Origin: Opitutus sp.
GTDB lineage: Bacteria; Verrucomicrobiota; Verrucomicrobiia; Opitutales; Opitutaceae
Direction: 5' to 3'
Assembly (NCBI GenBank): GCA_013821985.1
Contig: PNJQ01000016.1
Location: 1-53,452 of the forward strand
Length of the DNA stretch: 53,452 nt
Program-made: the position numbers and the translations under genes
In this document: one piece after another, positions 37,205-44,273 of the stretch
How the letters are laid out: every line of letters starts with the position of its first letter
Numbering within the stretch: the stretch's first letter is position 1
The notes under the pieces: generated by a model
Told to the model about the DNA's origin: nothing
Databases searched by the model: none
The model's input: only the letters and a program-made list of their open reading frames with translations

Positions 37205-37242
37205 CGGCTCACTTTGGTTATTTGGTATTTATCTACCATATG
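37205..37242. promoter_or_regulatory. AT-rich divergent promoter-like spacer with head-to-head CATATG
   Basis: 37213-37238 (TTTGGTTATTTGGTATTTAT region) is strikingly AT-rich for this genome. It ends in CATATG (37237-37242), where an ATG on the - strand (37239) and the ATG of the + strand RHH-like gene (37240) touch. It is probably the promoter and leader of the RHH-like gene. No exact -35/-10 can be fixed by eye. Confidence 0.45.
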
Positions 37243-37542
37243 AGCACCACCCGGAAACCCTCCACGGCGAAAGCCCCCGCCAAACCCAAAGCCGTCGAGC
37301 GCGTGCAAACCGGCATTCGGCTCGAAAAACGCATCCTCAAGGTGCTGAAAGGCATCGCCGAATACCACGACCTCTACCTCGGTGACCTGCTCGAAGGCAT
37401 CTGCCTGCACGCGTTCGAGAACAAGACGCCATTCTCCCCCGCCACGCTCGAACGCATCAAACTCCTGCGCGAGGTTTACCACCTCGATCTCACCGCGGCG
37501 GACAGCCACCAGCTCGTGGAAAGTCCGGGGAATAACCCATGA
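37240..37542 (+). CDS. Small basic, ribbon-helix-helix-like protein
   Basis: A 100-aa protein. A Lys/Ala/Pro-rich N-terminal tail (residues 2-19) precedes RVQTGIRLEKRILKVLKGIA, then EYHDLYLGDLLEGICLHAFE, a strand-helix-helix order like CopG/Arc RHH DNA-binding proteins. The remainder (PFSPATLERIKLLREVYHLD) is helical. Its TGA overlaps the ATG of the exported SRPBCC gene by 4 nt, so the two are co-translated. It may be an autoregulator of this pair; that is inference. Confidence 0.72.
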   Translation: MSTTRKPSTAKAPAKPKAVERVQTGIRLEKRILKVLKGIAEYHDLYLGDLLEGICLHAFENKTPFSPATLERIKLLREVYHLDLTAADSHQLVESPGNNP

Positions 37543-38114
37543 ACAAGCCGCTCCCACGCACCTCCGCGGCACTCGCCGCGCTCTTCGTCATGACCCACCT
37601 CGCCTCCGCTTCCCCGGCTCCTTCTGTCGAAATCGCCCGCCGCGCCCGCGCCGAGCGCGAACACGCGTTTCTCGTCCCTCGCCCGCTCGTGGAGGCGTTC
37701 CACTTCTTCGAGCCCGTCGGCGAAAAAACCTGGGCCGAAGGCTGGCGCCCGATTTTCGCTTCGGAACACGACGCAATGCTGCACGACGGCAGCGTCTTCA
37801 CCGTCACCGCGCCGCACCCAAGCAGCGGCGCTCCGATCGAGTCAGTCTGGACCATCTCCCGCTACGACCCGCCCCATCTGATCGAATACCGCAACGTCCT
37901 CCCCGGCCTGCGCGCCACCCGCATCACCGTGCGTTGCAGCGCCGCAGTCCCGCACGGCACGCGCGTCACCGTGCGCTACACTTATCACGCCTTGAGCGAC
38001 GGCGGCGACGCGTTCGTCGCGCAGATGACCGACGAGAAATTCCGCGGCATGATCGAAAGTTGGCGCGAAGCGATCGCGGCCTACCTCGCGCGCGGCACCC
38101 CGGCCTCGCCGTAA
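37539..38114 (+). CDS. Exported SRPBCC-fold protein
   Basis: A 191-aa protein with signal peptide MNKPLPRTSAALAALFVMTH LASASP. The mature part looks like an SRPBCC (START/polyketide cyclase-like) ligand-binding fold: REHAFLVPRPLVEAFHFFEP at the first strand/helix, TYHALSDGG and a long C-terminal helix (FRGMIESWREAIAAYL). Such folds bind hydrophobic ligands; export is unusual for them. It is translationally coupled to the RHH-like gene by a 4-nt ATGA overlap. Confidence 0.78.
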   Translation: MNKPLPRTSAALAALFVMTHLASASPAPSVEIARRARAEREHAFLVPRPLVEAFHFFEPVGEKTWAEGWRPIFASEHDAMLHDGSVFTVTAPHPSSGAPIESVWTISRYDPPHLIEYRNVLPGLRATRITVRCSAAVPHGTRVTVRYTYHALSDGGDAFVAQMTDEKFRGMIESWREAIAAYLARGTPASP

Positions 38115-38127
38115 CCGCGGGCCGCGC

Positions 38128-39141
38128 TCAATCCCGCCGCCACTCGGTTTTCTCCGGCGGCGGACGCAGCGGGAGTTCGTCGAGTTTGCCCGCCGCGGAC
38201 ACGACTTCGTAGCTCGTGCGGAAATGCAGCTTCGCGAACTGGCCGAGCGCGCGCGCGCCGAGCTTCGCGACGATGCCAGCCGCCTGCTCCTTTGCCGCGC
38301 TGCCGGCGCCCTTGTGGAGTTTCTCGCCGAACGAGCGCGAAAGTTCGTGCATCAGGCGGACATATTCCGCGCGAGCGACGATTGAGGCCGCCGCGACCAC
38401 CGGATCGGACTCCGCCTTCGTGCGCATGTCCAAATTGAACTTCTCCACGCCGCGCTTCACGAGTTCCTTCTGCACGAGCGGCTCCTTCGTGAATTGGTCG
38501 AGCAGGCCGCGTCCGACCCATTTTTTCTGCAACGCCTTCTGCAACGCGATCGCGTGCTGCCAGGCGAGCAAGCGGTTCAGGTTGGCGCGCGGCTTTTGCA
38601 TCAGCTCGTTGTATTTCGCCATGCTGCAGTAACACGTCTCCACGACGACGCCCGGCGTGTTCCGGATGAGATCGTCGAGCTTGAGGATCTGCGACTCGAC
38701 CACGGTCTTCGAGTCGCGCACGCCGGCCTTGATCCATGCCTCAACGGCCGGCCGCTCCGCCACGACCGTCGCGGCCACCACCGGTCCGAAGAGGTCGCCT
38801 TTGCCCGACTCATCGAGTCCCGCGTGCGGCTCGAACCATTCGGGATGATGCACCTCATCGTAGCCGAGCTTCGCGACGCCGGTCACTTCGGCCTCGATCA
38901 CATTCTGGACAAAATCCTCCGTTTCCTTGCCGGCCACGACGACCTTGCCGCTGGTGTAGGCGGTGACGTTCACCTTCGGGCCCTTGAACGCGAACCGCGC
39001 ATACGGCACCTCGACCTCCTCCCAATACTTCTTCGCCACTGCGGCACGCAGGCGTTCCATCTGCACGTCGTCGAGCTTGATGGTGTAGGTGCTGAGCGCC
39101 TTGGGCTTTTCCTCGGCGGTGTCGTCGAACCGTTTCGCCAT
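38128..39141 (-). CDS. rnhC: Ribonuclease HIII
   Basis: A 337-aa RNase H that cleaves RNA-DNA hybrids. GLDESGKGDLFGPVV carries the DESGKGD signature separating HIII from HII (DEAGRG). The N-terminal ~90 residues form the TBP-like substrate-binding domain specific to HIII (TYTIKLDDVQMERLRAAVAK ... FAFKGPKVNVTAYTSGKVVV). Further acidic positions lie in VRDSKTV and SDPVVAAASIVAR. Start ATG 39141; 12 more upstream codons are unlikely. HII and HIII coexisting 1.7 kb apart is notable. Confidence 0.94.
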   Translation of the reverse strand: MAKRFDDTAEEKPKALSTYTIKLDDVQMERLRAAVAKKYWEEVEVPYARFAFKGPKVNVTAYTSGKVVVAGKETEDFVQNVIEAEVTGVAKLGYDEVHHPEWFEPHAGLDESGKGDLFGPVVAATVVAERPAVEAWIKAGVRDSKTVVESQILKLDDLIRNTPGVVVETCYCSMAKYNELMQKPRANLNRLLAWQHAIALQKALQKKWVGRGLLDQFTKEPLVQKELVKRGVEKFNLDMRTKAESDPVVAAASIVARAEYVRLMHELSRSFGEKLHKGAGSAAKEQAAGIVAKLGARALGQFAKLHFRTSYEVVSAAGKLDELPLRPPPEKTEWRRD

Positions 39142-39268
39142 GTGCAGAGGTGGCCACAAAGATCCGGAAAGATACACGAAAAACTTGCAGCAACTACACC
39201 GATCGCAGCGCCGCGAATGCCGGTATCCGGCGCGCCGGCCCGCCTTGCCCGAGCCGGCAAATCCACTC

Positions 39269-39658
39269 TCACCCGCCCGCGAACACCGGCCGGAATCCCG
39301 CTTCGGTCAGAATCGCGGCGATCTTTTCGCGGTGGTCGCCCTGAATCTCGATGTCGCCATCCTTCACGGTGCCGCCGCAACCGCAGGAATTGCGCATCTG
39401 CTTTGCGAGCTGCTCTTTTTCCGAAAGGCCGATCCCGACGAAGCCGGTCACAAGTGTCACCGTCTTGCCACCGCGTCCGGCCGTGGTGCGCTTGAGGTCC
39501 ACGCGCCCGCGATTCCTCGGAGGTTCGATTTTGGATTTTCGATTTTGGAGCGGCGGCGGTGACCCATGGGGCAGGCCCGCCGCGCTCAACGCGCCAAATG
39601 GATTTTGCCCGAGCGATTGCCCGCCGGTGGTCGGAAATTTTTCGTGGCCGCTGCTCAT
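39269..39658 (-). CDS. yciH: SUI1/eIF1-like translation factor YciH
   Basis: A 129-aa protein. The C-terminal ~75 residues are a SUI1 domain: GGKTVTLVTGFVGIG, LAKQMRNSCGCGGTVKDGDI, EIQGDHREKI. SUI1 proteins bind the small ribosomal subunit near the P site and affect start-site fidelity. The N-terminal 50 residues are low-complexity; part of the linker (LQNRKSKIEPP) is encoded by a tandem CGATTTTGGA-TTTT-CGATTTTGGA repeat-like segment at 39525-39549. Start ATG 39658, 14 nt after the stop of the 86-aa gene, so they form a small operon. Confidence 0.92.
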   Translation of the reverse strand: MSSGHEKFPTTGGQSLGQNPFGALSAAGLPHGSPPPLQNRKSKIEPPRNRGRVDLKRTTAGRGGKTVTLVTGFVGIGLSEKEQLAKQMRNSCGCGGTVKDGDIEIQGDHREKIAAILTEAGFRPVFAGG

Positions 39659-39672
39659 GTCGTCGCTTGTCC

Positions 39673-39933
39673 TCAATGCCGGTGCCCGCCGCCGCCGCAA
39701 CCTCCGGGCGGACTCGCGGGCTTCGCGAATTCGCTCCGCCCACCGAGCCAAAGCAACGCCTTGGCATAGCTCCGGCCTTCGAGAAAATGCACCAACTGCG
39801 GGTGCAGTTCCGCACGATGGGTCGTGAGCAGACCGTCCAATTCTCCGAGGGTCGTGGAAATGCCCGCGCCGTCACCGGCTTTGACGGCGGCATCGAACGC
39901 TTCGAGGACAGTTTTGACTCGGCTTTCGGCCAT
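39673..39933 (-). CDS. Small protein with Gly/Cys/His tail
   Basis: An 86-aa cytoplasmic protein. Residues 1-60 look like a helical bundle (AESRVKTVLEAFDAAVKAGD, LGELDGLLTTHRAELHPQLVHFLEGRSY); the C-terminus ends PPGGCGGGGHRH, a tail that could bind a metal. I do not recognise the family. It precedes yciH by 14 nt and is divergent from sucA, so it may be expressed with the translation factor. Confidence 0.7.
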   Translation of the reverse strand: MAESRVKTVLEAFDAAVKAGDGAGISTTLGELDGLLTTHRAELHPQLVHFLEGRSYAKALLWLGGRSEFAKPASPPGGCGGGGHRH

Positions 39934-39948
39934 GGCGGCGGACCTTGT

Positions 39949-39962
39949 TTAAGTTTTCTTAA
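39949..39962. promoter_or_regulatory. TTAAG-TTTT-CTTAA inverted repeat in the sucA divergent spacer
   Basis: A perfect 5-bp inverted repeat around TTTT, in the AT-rich part of the 176-nt spacer between the 86-aa gene and sucA. It may be an operator or overlap a promoter for either side. It is short enough to arise by chance. Confidence 0.35.
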
Positions 39963-40109
39963 TGAGCAAGCCCCCGCGCATAAAACCGGATTTTTCCTCG
40001 GCGCGGCGGCGCCAATACGGTTGAGTCGGTCCCTCGCCGGTGTTCCCTTGGCCGTTCCCTGCCTTAACCGGTTCTAATGATCGGCGGCGGGGCCATCCCT
40101 TCCACGTCC

Positions 40110-42887
40110 ATGAATCCAGTCAATTTCTCCGAACGCGCGAACCTCGCCGTCGTCGAGGAACAATACCAGCGCTGGCTCGCCCAACCCGAGTCGGTTGACG
40201 CCTCCTGGCGGGCCTTTTTCCAAGGCTTCGCCCTCGGCGCCGACGGCCGTTCGCTCACCGGCGGGGCCGCTTCCTCCCCGGCCGCGAGTTCGGTGGGGGC
40301 GAAGACCGGTGATTGCGACTGCATCCCGAAGCAGTCCCAAGTGGACAGCCTTATCTATCATTATCGCGCGATCGGACACATCGACGCACACCTCAATCCC
40401 CTCGGACCGAAGCCCACTCCAACGCGCCGGCTCGCGCTCGAGGCATTCGGACTGAGCGACGCGGATTTGGACACGGAGTTCGAGATCGGCCATTATCTGC
40501 AAGGCGGACGCATGAAGCTGCGCGACATCATCGCGTCGCTGCGCGAGACCTACTGCGGCACCGTCGGCGTCGAATACGTCCATATCCAGGATACCGATGT
40601 CCGCCGCTGGCTGCAGGAGCGAATGGAGCCGAATCGGATGAAACCGAAGTTCACCAAGGCGCAAAAAATCCGCATCCTCCGCCGCCTCTACAAGGCCGAG
40701 CTGTTCGAAAAATTCCTTCACACCAAATACGTCGGGCAGAAACGCTTCTCGCTCGAAGGCGGCGAGACGATCATCGCCGCGCTCGACGCGGTCATCGACT
40801 CCTGCCCGGACCTCGGCGTGAAGGAGATCGTCCTCGGCATGGCGCACCGCGGCCGCCTCAACGTCCTGTGCTCCACGCTGCGCAAATCCTTCGACGAACT
40901 CTTCGAGAAGTTTTCCGAAAACTACATCCCCGACTCCGTGGCCGGCGACGGCGACGTGAAGTATCACCTCGGCTACGAGGCGATCCTCACCACCACGTCC
41001 GGCAAGAAAGTCGAGGTCCGCCTCGCCCCGAACCCCTCCCACCTCGAAATCGTCAATCCCGTCGTCGAGGGCAAGGCGCGCGCGCGCCAGCGCATCCGCG
41101 GCGACATGGACAAGCGCACCAGCGTCATGCCGCTGCTCATTCACGGCGACGCTGCGGTCGCCGGCCAGGGCATCGTTGCCGAGACCCTTAATTTTTCGCA
41201 GCTCCCGGGCTACACCACCGGCGGCACGGTGCACTTCGTCATCAACAACCAGATCGGCTTCACCACCGATCCGCACGACTCGCGCTCGACGCATTACTGC
41301 ACCGACGTCGCGAAGATGATCGAGGCGCCGATTTTCCATGTGAATGGTGACGATCCCGAGGCCGTGTGCATGGTCGCGCAGCTCGCGCTCGAGTTTCGCG
41401 TTCAGTTTGGCCGCGACGTGTTCATCGACATGTATTGCTACCGCAAGCATGGTCACAACGAGACCGACGAGCCGTCTTTCACGCAGCCGCGCCTCTACAA
41501 GCTCATCGCGGCACACCCGCTCGTCTCCGCACTCTACACGCAGCAACTCACCGCCGAGGGCAGCGTGAGCACGTCCGAAGGAGACGCGATCAAGGCCGAA
41601 TACTCCGCCGCCCTTGAGGAGCATCTCGAGAAAGCGAAGGCGCGCGAAGCCGCGAAGACCGCGAAGCGCAAGGCCGACCCGCACGCCGAGTTCAAGGGCT
41701 CGACCGCGGAATTCCAACCGCGCTACTCGTTCGCCAAGGTCGAGACCAAGGTCAGCGCCGCCACGATCGAACGCGTGATCACGGGTCTCACGACCGTGCC
41801 GGAAAATTTCCGGGTCCACCCGAAGATCAAACGCTTCATCGACGCGCGCGCCGACGCGCACAAGAAGGGCGGCCCGTTCGACTGGGGCACGGGCGAGGCG
41901 CTGGCGTTCGGCACGCTCATGCTCGAAGGCACGCCGATCCGCCTCAGTGGACAGGATTGCGAGCGCGGCACGTTCAGCCACCGCCACTCCGTCTGGAGCG
42001 ACCTCGAGACCGGCCACAAATATTCGCCGTTCAAGAACCTCGATCCGAAGCAGGGCCGCTTTTGCGTCTATAACTCGCTGCTCTCGGAGAACGCCGTGCT
42101 CGGCTTCGATTACGGCTACTCGCTCGACTACCCGGACATGCTTTGCCTCTGGGAAGCGCAGTTCGGCGATTTCGCCAATGGCGCGCAGGTCGTCATCGAC
42201 CAGTTCCTCGTCTCCGGCGAATCGAAGTGGCAGCGCGTCTCCGGCATCGTGCTCCTCCTCCCCCACGGCTACGAAGGCCAGGGCCCCGAACACTCCAGCG
42301 CGCGCCTCGAACGCTTCCTCCAGTCGTGCGCCGAGGACAATATTCAGGTCGCGAACTGCACGACACCCGCGCAGTTCTTCCACCTGCTCCGCCGGCAGGT
42401 GCGCCGCAACTTTCGCAAACCGCTCATCGTGATGTCGCCGAAATCGCTCCTGCGTCACCCGGCTGCCGTCTCCCACTTGGACGATTTCACCCAGGGCTCA
42501 TTCGAAGAAATCGTCGATGACACCGTCGCGAAAGCCGACCGCGTCGTGCTGTGCTCGGGCAAGGTTTACTACGATCTGCTCGACTACCGCGCGAAGCACG
42601 CCGAGGCCGCGAACACCTCGCTCGTCCGCGTGGAGCAACTCTACCCGCTCCACCAGAAACGCCTCGACGAACTCGCCAAAAAATACGCGAAGGCGAAACT
42701 CGTCTGGTGTCAGGAAGAGCCCGAAAACATGGGCGCCGCGCGCTGGATCATGCCGCAACTCGCCGCCACGTTCGGCCGCGCACCCGCCTACGCGGGCCGC
42801 CCCGCCGCCGCGTCCCCCGCCGTCGGCATGCTCGCCAAACACCGCGCCCAACTGTCATCGTTCCTGAAGGACGCGTTCACGCTCTGA
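40110..42887 (+). CDS. sucA: 2-oxoglutarate dehydrogenase E1 component
   Basis: Thiamine-diphosphate-dependent E1 of 925 aa that decarboxylates 2-oxoglutarate and transfers the succinyl group to E2 in the TCA cycle. It begins with the E1o N-terminal segment (EEQYQRWLAQPESVDASWRA), then YRAIGHIDAHLNPLG; the core has IVLGMAHRGRLNVL, HGDAAVAGQGIVAET and FVINNQIGFTT; the C-terminal half has FDYGYSLDYPDMLCLWEAQFGDF-type transketolase sequence. ATG 40110 (MNPVNFSE) starts at the conserved N-terminus; an in-frame ATG at 40077 is possible. It is first in sucA-sucB-lpd. Confidence 0.97.
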   Translation: MNPVNFSERANLAVVEEQYQRWLAQPESVDASWRAFFQGFALGADGRSLTGGAASSPAASSVGAKTGDCDCIPKQSQVDSLIYHYRAIGHIDAHLNPLGPKPTPTRRLALEAFGLSDADLDTEFEIGHYLQGGRMKLRDIIASLRETYCGTVGVEYVHIQDTDVRRWLQERMEPNRMKPKFTKAQKIRILRRLYKAELFEKFLHTKYVGQKRFSLEGGETIIAALDAVIDSCPDLGVKEIVLGMAHRGRLNVLCSTLRKSFDELFEKFSENYIPDSVAGDGDVKYHLGYEAILTTTSGKKVEVRLAPNPSHLEIVNPVVEGKARARQRIRGDMDKRTSVMPLLIHGDAAVAGQGIVAETLNFSQLPGYTTGGTVHFVINNQIGFTTDPHDSRSTHYCTDVAKMIEAPIFHVNGDDPEAVCMVAQLALEFRVQFGRDVFIDMYCYRKHGHNETDEPSFTQPRLYKLIAAHPLVSALYTQQLTAEGSVSTSEGDAIKAEYSAALEEHLEKAKAREAAKTAKRKADPHAEFKGSTAEFQPRYSFAKVETKVSAATIERVITGLTTVPENFRVHPKIKRFIDARADAHKKGGPFDWGTGEALAFGTLMLEGTPIRLSGQDCERGTFSHRHSVWSDLETGHKYSPFKNLDPKQGRFCVYNSLLSENAVLGFDYGYSLDYPDMLCLWEAQFGDFANGAQVVIDQFLVSGESKWQRVSGIVLLLPHGYEGQGPEHSSARLERFLQSCAEDNIQVANCTTPAQFFHLLRRQVRRNFRKPLIVMSPKSLLRHPAAVSHLDDFTQGSFEEIVDDTVAKADRVVLCSGKVYYDLLDYRAKHAEAANTSLVRVEQLYPLHQKRLDELAKKYAKAKLVWCQEEPENMGAARWIMPQLAATFGRAPAYAGRPAAASPAVGMLAKHRAQLSSFLKDAFTL

Positions 42888-42890
42888 ACA

Positions 42891-42916
42891 AATGTAGGAG
42901 CCTGCTTGCAGGCGAT
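42891..42916. repeat. GTAGGAGCCTGC repeat, single arm, in sucA-sucB spacer
   Basis: AATGTAGGAGCCTGCTTGCA then GGCGAT, one arm of the 744-807 family, begins 4 nt after the sucA stop codon and before sucB. Confidence 0.85.
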
Positions 42917-42950
42917 TTCACTTACCACCCGCTACTCACTCCCACTCCCC

Positions 42951-44174
42951 ATGGCTATCGAAGTCAAAATCCCCCCGATGGGTGAATCCATCTCCTCCGG
43001 CGTTCTCGCCAAATGGCATGTCGCCAACGGCGCCGTCGTGAAGAAGGACCAAGTCCTCTTCGAACTCGAAACGGACAAGATCACGTCCGAAGGCACCGCC
43101 GAAGCCGCCGGCAAGATCACCTTCGCCGTCGAAGCCGGCACCGAAGTCAAAATCGGCCAGGTCGTCGCCACGATCGACCCCGCCGCTGCTGTAGCCGGGG
43201 TCGCTGACCCCGGCCCGGGCTCAACGAGCCCGGCTACAACCGCATCCGCCGCAGCCAAGTCCGACGCCCTGTCCCCCGCCGTCCGCCGCCTCGCCGCCGA
43301 AACCGGCATCGACCCCGCCAGCGTCGAAGGCACCGGCAAAGCCGGCCGCGTCACCAAGGGCGACATGCTTTCCTCCGAGGTAGGGCGCGCTGTCCCTAGT
43401 GCGCCGTCCGCACCTGCCCCTTCGCCTTCGGCGCAGCCGAAGGACGAACCGCGCCGTAGCTCGCCGAGCGAAGGCGGGCGCCAATCGCGCACGAAGATGA
43501 CCAAGCTCCGCCAGACGATCGCAAACCGTCTCGTCCAGGCGCAGCACAACGCGGCGATGCTCACGACCTTCAACGAGGCCGACATGTCCGCCATCATGGG
43601 CCTGCGCGCGAAATACCAGGATGAGTTCGTGAAGAAAAACGGCGTGAAGCTCGGCTTCATGTCCTTCTTCGTGAAAGCCGTCGTCAACGCGCTCAAGGAA
43701 GTCCCCGGCATCAACGCCCAGATCGACGGCGACCACATCATCAACAATCACTACTTCGACATCGGCGTCGCCGTCTCGACCGACAAGGGCCTCATGGTTC
43801 CGGTCATCCGCGACTGCGACAAGAAGAGCATGGCCGAAATCGAGAAGGACATCGCCGACGCCGCCAAGCGCGCCCGCGACGGCAAGATCACGCTCGCCGA
43901 TCTCGAAGGCGGCGTCTTCACGATCACGAACGGCGGCGTCTTCGGTTCGCTCCTCGCGACACCGATCATCAACGCCCCGCAGAGCGCCATTCTCGGCATG
44001 CACGCTATCAAGGAGCGCCCGATGGCCGTCAACGGCCAGGTCGTCATCCGCCCGATGATGTATCTCGCCCTCAGCTATGACCACCGTCTCGTGGACGGCA
44101 AGGAGTCGGTCACCTTCCTCGTGTCGGTGAAGAACAGCCTCGAAGATCCCGCGCGCCTGGTCCTCGGAGCCTAA
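42951..44174 (+). CDS. sucB: Dihydrolipoyllysine succinyltransferase (2-oxoglutarate dehydrogenase E2)
   Basis: A 407-aa E2: lipoyl domain 1-77 with lipoyl-Lys43 ([10 protein letters not shown]), E3-binding domain about 107-141 ([14 protein letters not shown] ... GRVTKGDML), and a C-terminal catalytic domain with SYDHRLVDG (HxxxDG). It transfers succinyl to CoA. Linker 1 contains residues 81-97 ([17 protein letters not shown]), encoded by a complete palindromic element at 43191-43241. Linker 2 (about 143-181) includes two further repeat-like stretches (43383-43405; 43452-43476). All keep the frame and lie in flexible linkers, so the enzyme should still function. ATG 42951 starts the conserved lipoyl domain. 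Confidence 0.96.
   Translation: MAIEVKIPPMGESISSGVLAKWHVANGAVVKKDQVLFELETDKITSEGTAEAAGKITFAVEAGTEVKIGQVVATIDPAAAVAGVADPGPGSTSPATTASAAAKSDALSPAVRRLAAETGIDPASVEGTGKAGRVTKGDMLSSEVGRAVPSAPSAPAPSPSAQPKDEPRRSSPSEGGRQSRTKMTKLRQTIANRLVQAQHNAAMLTTFNEADMSAIMGLRAKYQDEFVKKNGVKLGFMSFFVKAVVNALKEVPGINAQIDGDHIINNHYFDIGVAVSTDKGLMVPVIRDCDKKSMAEIEKDIADAAKRARDGKITLADLEGGVFTITNGGVFGSLLATPIINAPQSAILGMHAIKERPMAVNGQVVIRPMMYLALSYDHRLVDGKESVTFLVSVKNSLEDPARLVLGA
43191..43241 (+). repeat. Palindromic element translated within sucB
   Basis: Two side-by-side hairpins, GGGGTCGCTGACCCC (43197-43211) and GGGCTCAACGAGCCC (43217-43231), are closed by outer arms GTAGCCGGG (43191-43199) and CCCGGCTAC (43229-43237), which overlap the hairpin ends. 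It is in frame and encodes 17 residues of the E2 linker. The same element, in the same phase, is in lpd at 44652. Confidence 0.92.
43452..43476 (+). repeat. CGCCGTAGC...AAGGCG palindrome translated within sucB linker 2
   Basis: CGCCGTAGCTCG C CGAGCGAAGGCG, an imperfect palindrome with matching CGCC/GGCG and CTCG/CGAG arms. A related palindrome lies in a spacer at 45731-45756. It is translated as part of RRSSPSEGG in the E2 linker. Confidence 0.65.
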
Positions 44175-44185
44175 CCAAACTACGA

Positions 44186-44265
44186 CACAGAGGACACGGA
44201 GAACCACAGAGAAGCACTGAACAAAACCTCTGTGCCCTCTGTGAATCTCTTCCGACCTCTGTGAC
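44186..44265. repeat. ACAGAGGACAC / CCTCTGTG inverted repeat in the sucB-lpd spacer
   Basis: ACACAGAGGACACGG (from 44186) faces CCTCTGTGCCCTCTGTG (44227-44243), with a further CCTCTGTGA copy near 44256. It fills most of the 99-nt gap between sucB and lpd; it differs in sequence from the GC-rich families. Confidence 0.75.
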
Positions 44266-44273
44266 TTCCTCTC

